Positions 5,171 to 5,829 of a DNA stretch of 5,829 nucleotides are shown here, piece by piece (position 1 is the first letter of the stretch; each line of letters begins with the position of its first letter). This DNA comes from Candidatus Brevibacterium intestinigallinarum (GTDB lineage Bacteria; Actinomycetota; Actinomycetes; Actinomycetales; Brevibacteriaceae). The notes under the pieces are model-generated. The model was not told the origin of the DNA, did not search any database, and saw only the letters and a program-made list of their open reading frames with translations. Location: positions 1 to 5,829 of the forward strand of contig DWZY01000344.1 of the NCBI GenBank assembly GCA_019117325.1, written 5' to 3'. A program made the translations under genes and the position numbers.

Positions 5171-5829
5171 GACTCCTCCGAGTCCCCGGCGATCTCAGCA
5201 GCGCCCCCGGCAACCTCCACGGCGACCTCCGCACCGACCTCGGAACCCACGTCAGCGTCCCCGGAGTCCTCCGCCCACTCCATCGTCGACACGACGGACC
5301 GCTGCCGCGTGGGGTTCTCGACCGACGTCGCGGCACCCACGTACGGCTCGATCGTCTGCAGCAGCTTCTGCGGCGTCGCGAGCACCAGGTGGAACCCGAA
5401 CGCGACGAACACGTCCAGCGCCATCCGCGTGTACCGGGTGTCCGCCTTGTCGAACGCCTCGTCCAGGACGATCGTGCCGTAGCGGGACACGTCCTCGTCC
5501 GGCTCCGCCAGCTGGTACCGCAGCGCCGCCGCCAGGCAGAACACGACCAGTTTCTGCTGCTGCCCGCCGGACAGCGCGGCACCGGAGTCGTACGCCGTGT
5601 GCGGCCGGCCGGACTCGTCGATCTCCTCCGCGAGGAAGGTGACGTGCAGGCGCGTGTCCAGGCACTGGTTCCGCCACACGCGGTCGACGTGCTCGCTCGA
5701 GGCGAACCGGCGCATGAGCTCCGCGAGCACCCCGAACGTGGTCTCCGCGGTGTCCAGATCCGGCTGCTCCCAGCTGCCGGCCGTGATGGAGCGCAGGTCC
5801 TCGATGAACCGCTTGACGGTGTCGGAGCG
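5167..5829 (-). CDS. jetC: JetC, SMC/MukB-like ATPase subunit of the Wadjet system (C-terminal part, partial)
   Basis: The frame is open from the window edge to a TGA at 5167-5169 and gives the last 220 residues. The visible part is the C-terminal half of an SMC/SbcC-type ATPase head. It has the ABC signature ALSGGQQQK (85-93 of the fragment; LSGGQ at 86-90), then the Walker B strand GTIVLDEAFDKAD (118-130) with Asp123 and catalytic-type Glu124 plus the D-loop, then HLVLATPQKLL (147-157). The Walker A motif, coiled coil and hinge lie outside the window. JetC is the motor of the Wadjet complex: it dimerises on ATP, extrudes DNA with JetA and JetB, and presents circular DNA to JetD. After the ATPase core comes a tail of about 40 acidic and alanine/valine-rich residues (about 180-220). 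The 4-nt overlap with jetD indicates coupled translation. The MukB-like SbcC/Walker B type plus a downstream DUF3322/DUF2220 gene makes JetC much more likely than SbcC or RecN. Confidence 0.9.
   Translation of the reverse strand, partial: RSDTVKRFIEDLRSITAGSWEQPDLDTAETTFGVLAELMRRFASSEHVDRVWRNQCLDTRLHVTFLAEEIDESGRPHTAYDSGAALSGGQQQKLVVFCLAAALRYQLAEPDEDVSRYGTIVLDEAFDKADTRYTRMALDVFVAFGFHLVLATPQKLLQTIEPYVGAATSVENPTRQRSVVSTMEWAEDSGDADVGSEVGAEVAVEVAGGAAEIAGDSEES
5175..5179 (-). promoter_or_regulatory. Ribosome binding site for jetD inside the end of jetC
   Basis: The - strand reads GGAGGAGTCGTGA. GGAGG is 4 nt before the GTG start, and the same GTGA holds the jetC stop. This supports GTG 5170 as the jetD start and suggests termination-reinitiation coupling of the two subunits. 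Confidence 0.75.

Noticed and set aside
4421..5482. Long + strand open frame (353 codons) opposite jetD and jetC
   Set aside because: It crosses the jetC/jetD junction in antisense, is Arg/Pro/Ser-rich and lacks any motif.

Overview
The window is high-GC DNA with strong G/C third-position bias, actinobacterial Shine-Dalgarno sequences and actinobacterial-type proteins (a lipoprotein TRAP binding protein, an AGCS symporter and a JetC/JetD pair). It most likely comes from an actinomycete. A Brachybacterium-like member of Micrococcales would fit, but the genus is a guess.

Layout from left to right: (1) the last 21 codons of a + strand gene, probably a carboxymuconolactone decarboxylase/AhpD-family protein (1-66). 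(2) A short convergent spacer with two hairpins (67-174). (3) A complete TRAP-transporter solute-binding lipoprotein on the - strand (175-1503), with no DctQ or DctM gene beside it. (4) A 311-nt divergent intergenic region (1504-1814) with a recognisable + strand promoter, an inverted repeat inside its -35/-10 spacer, and a leader hairpin. (5) A complete AGCS-family sodium:alanine/glycine symporter on the + strand (1815-3362). (6) A 377-nt convergent spacer (3363-3739) with no convincing gene but three strong inverted repeats: a GAGA-tetraloop terminator, a perfect 25-bp palindrome and a 20-bp palindrome built from a 12-bp motif. (7) The downstream end of a Wadjet (JetABCD / MksBEFG-type) anti-plasmid operon on the - strand: complete jetD (3740-5170) and the C-terminal 220 residues of jetC (5167-5829, continuing past the window edge).

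The left two thirds are ordinary membrane transport: a tripartite-type binding protein and a secondary sodium symporter, divergently transcribed from a shared regulatory region. The right third is a defence system. In Wadjet, an SMC-like motor complex (JetA, JetB, JetC) senses circular DNA by loop extrusion and the Toprim-fold nuclease JetD cleaves it. JetC and JetD here overlap by 4 nt (GTGA), so they are translationally coupled. JetA and JetB are expected beyond the right edge. JetD keeps its Toprim acidic residues but carries two insertions, one containing a 36-nt in-frame tandem duplication.

The most unusual non-coding material is the palindrome-rich spacer between the symporter and the defence operon. 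I see no CRISPR array, tRNA, rRNA, transposase or integrase. The Wadjet system itself is described. The palindromes and the JetD insertions are the parts I cannot match to something known.
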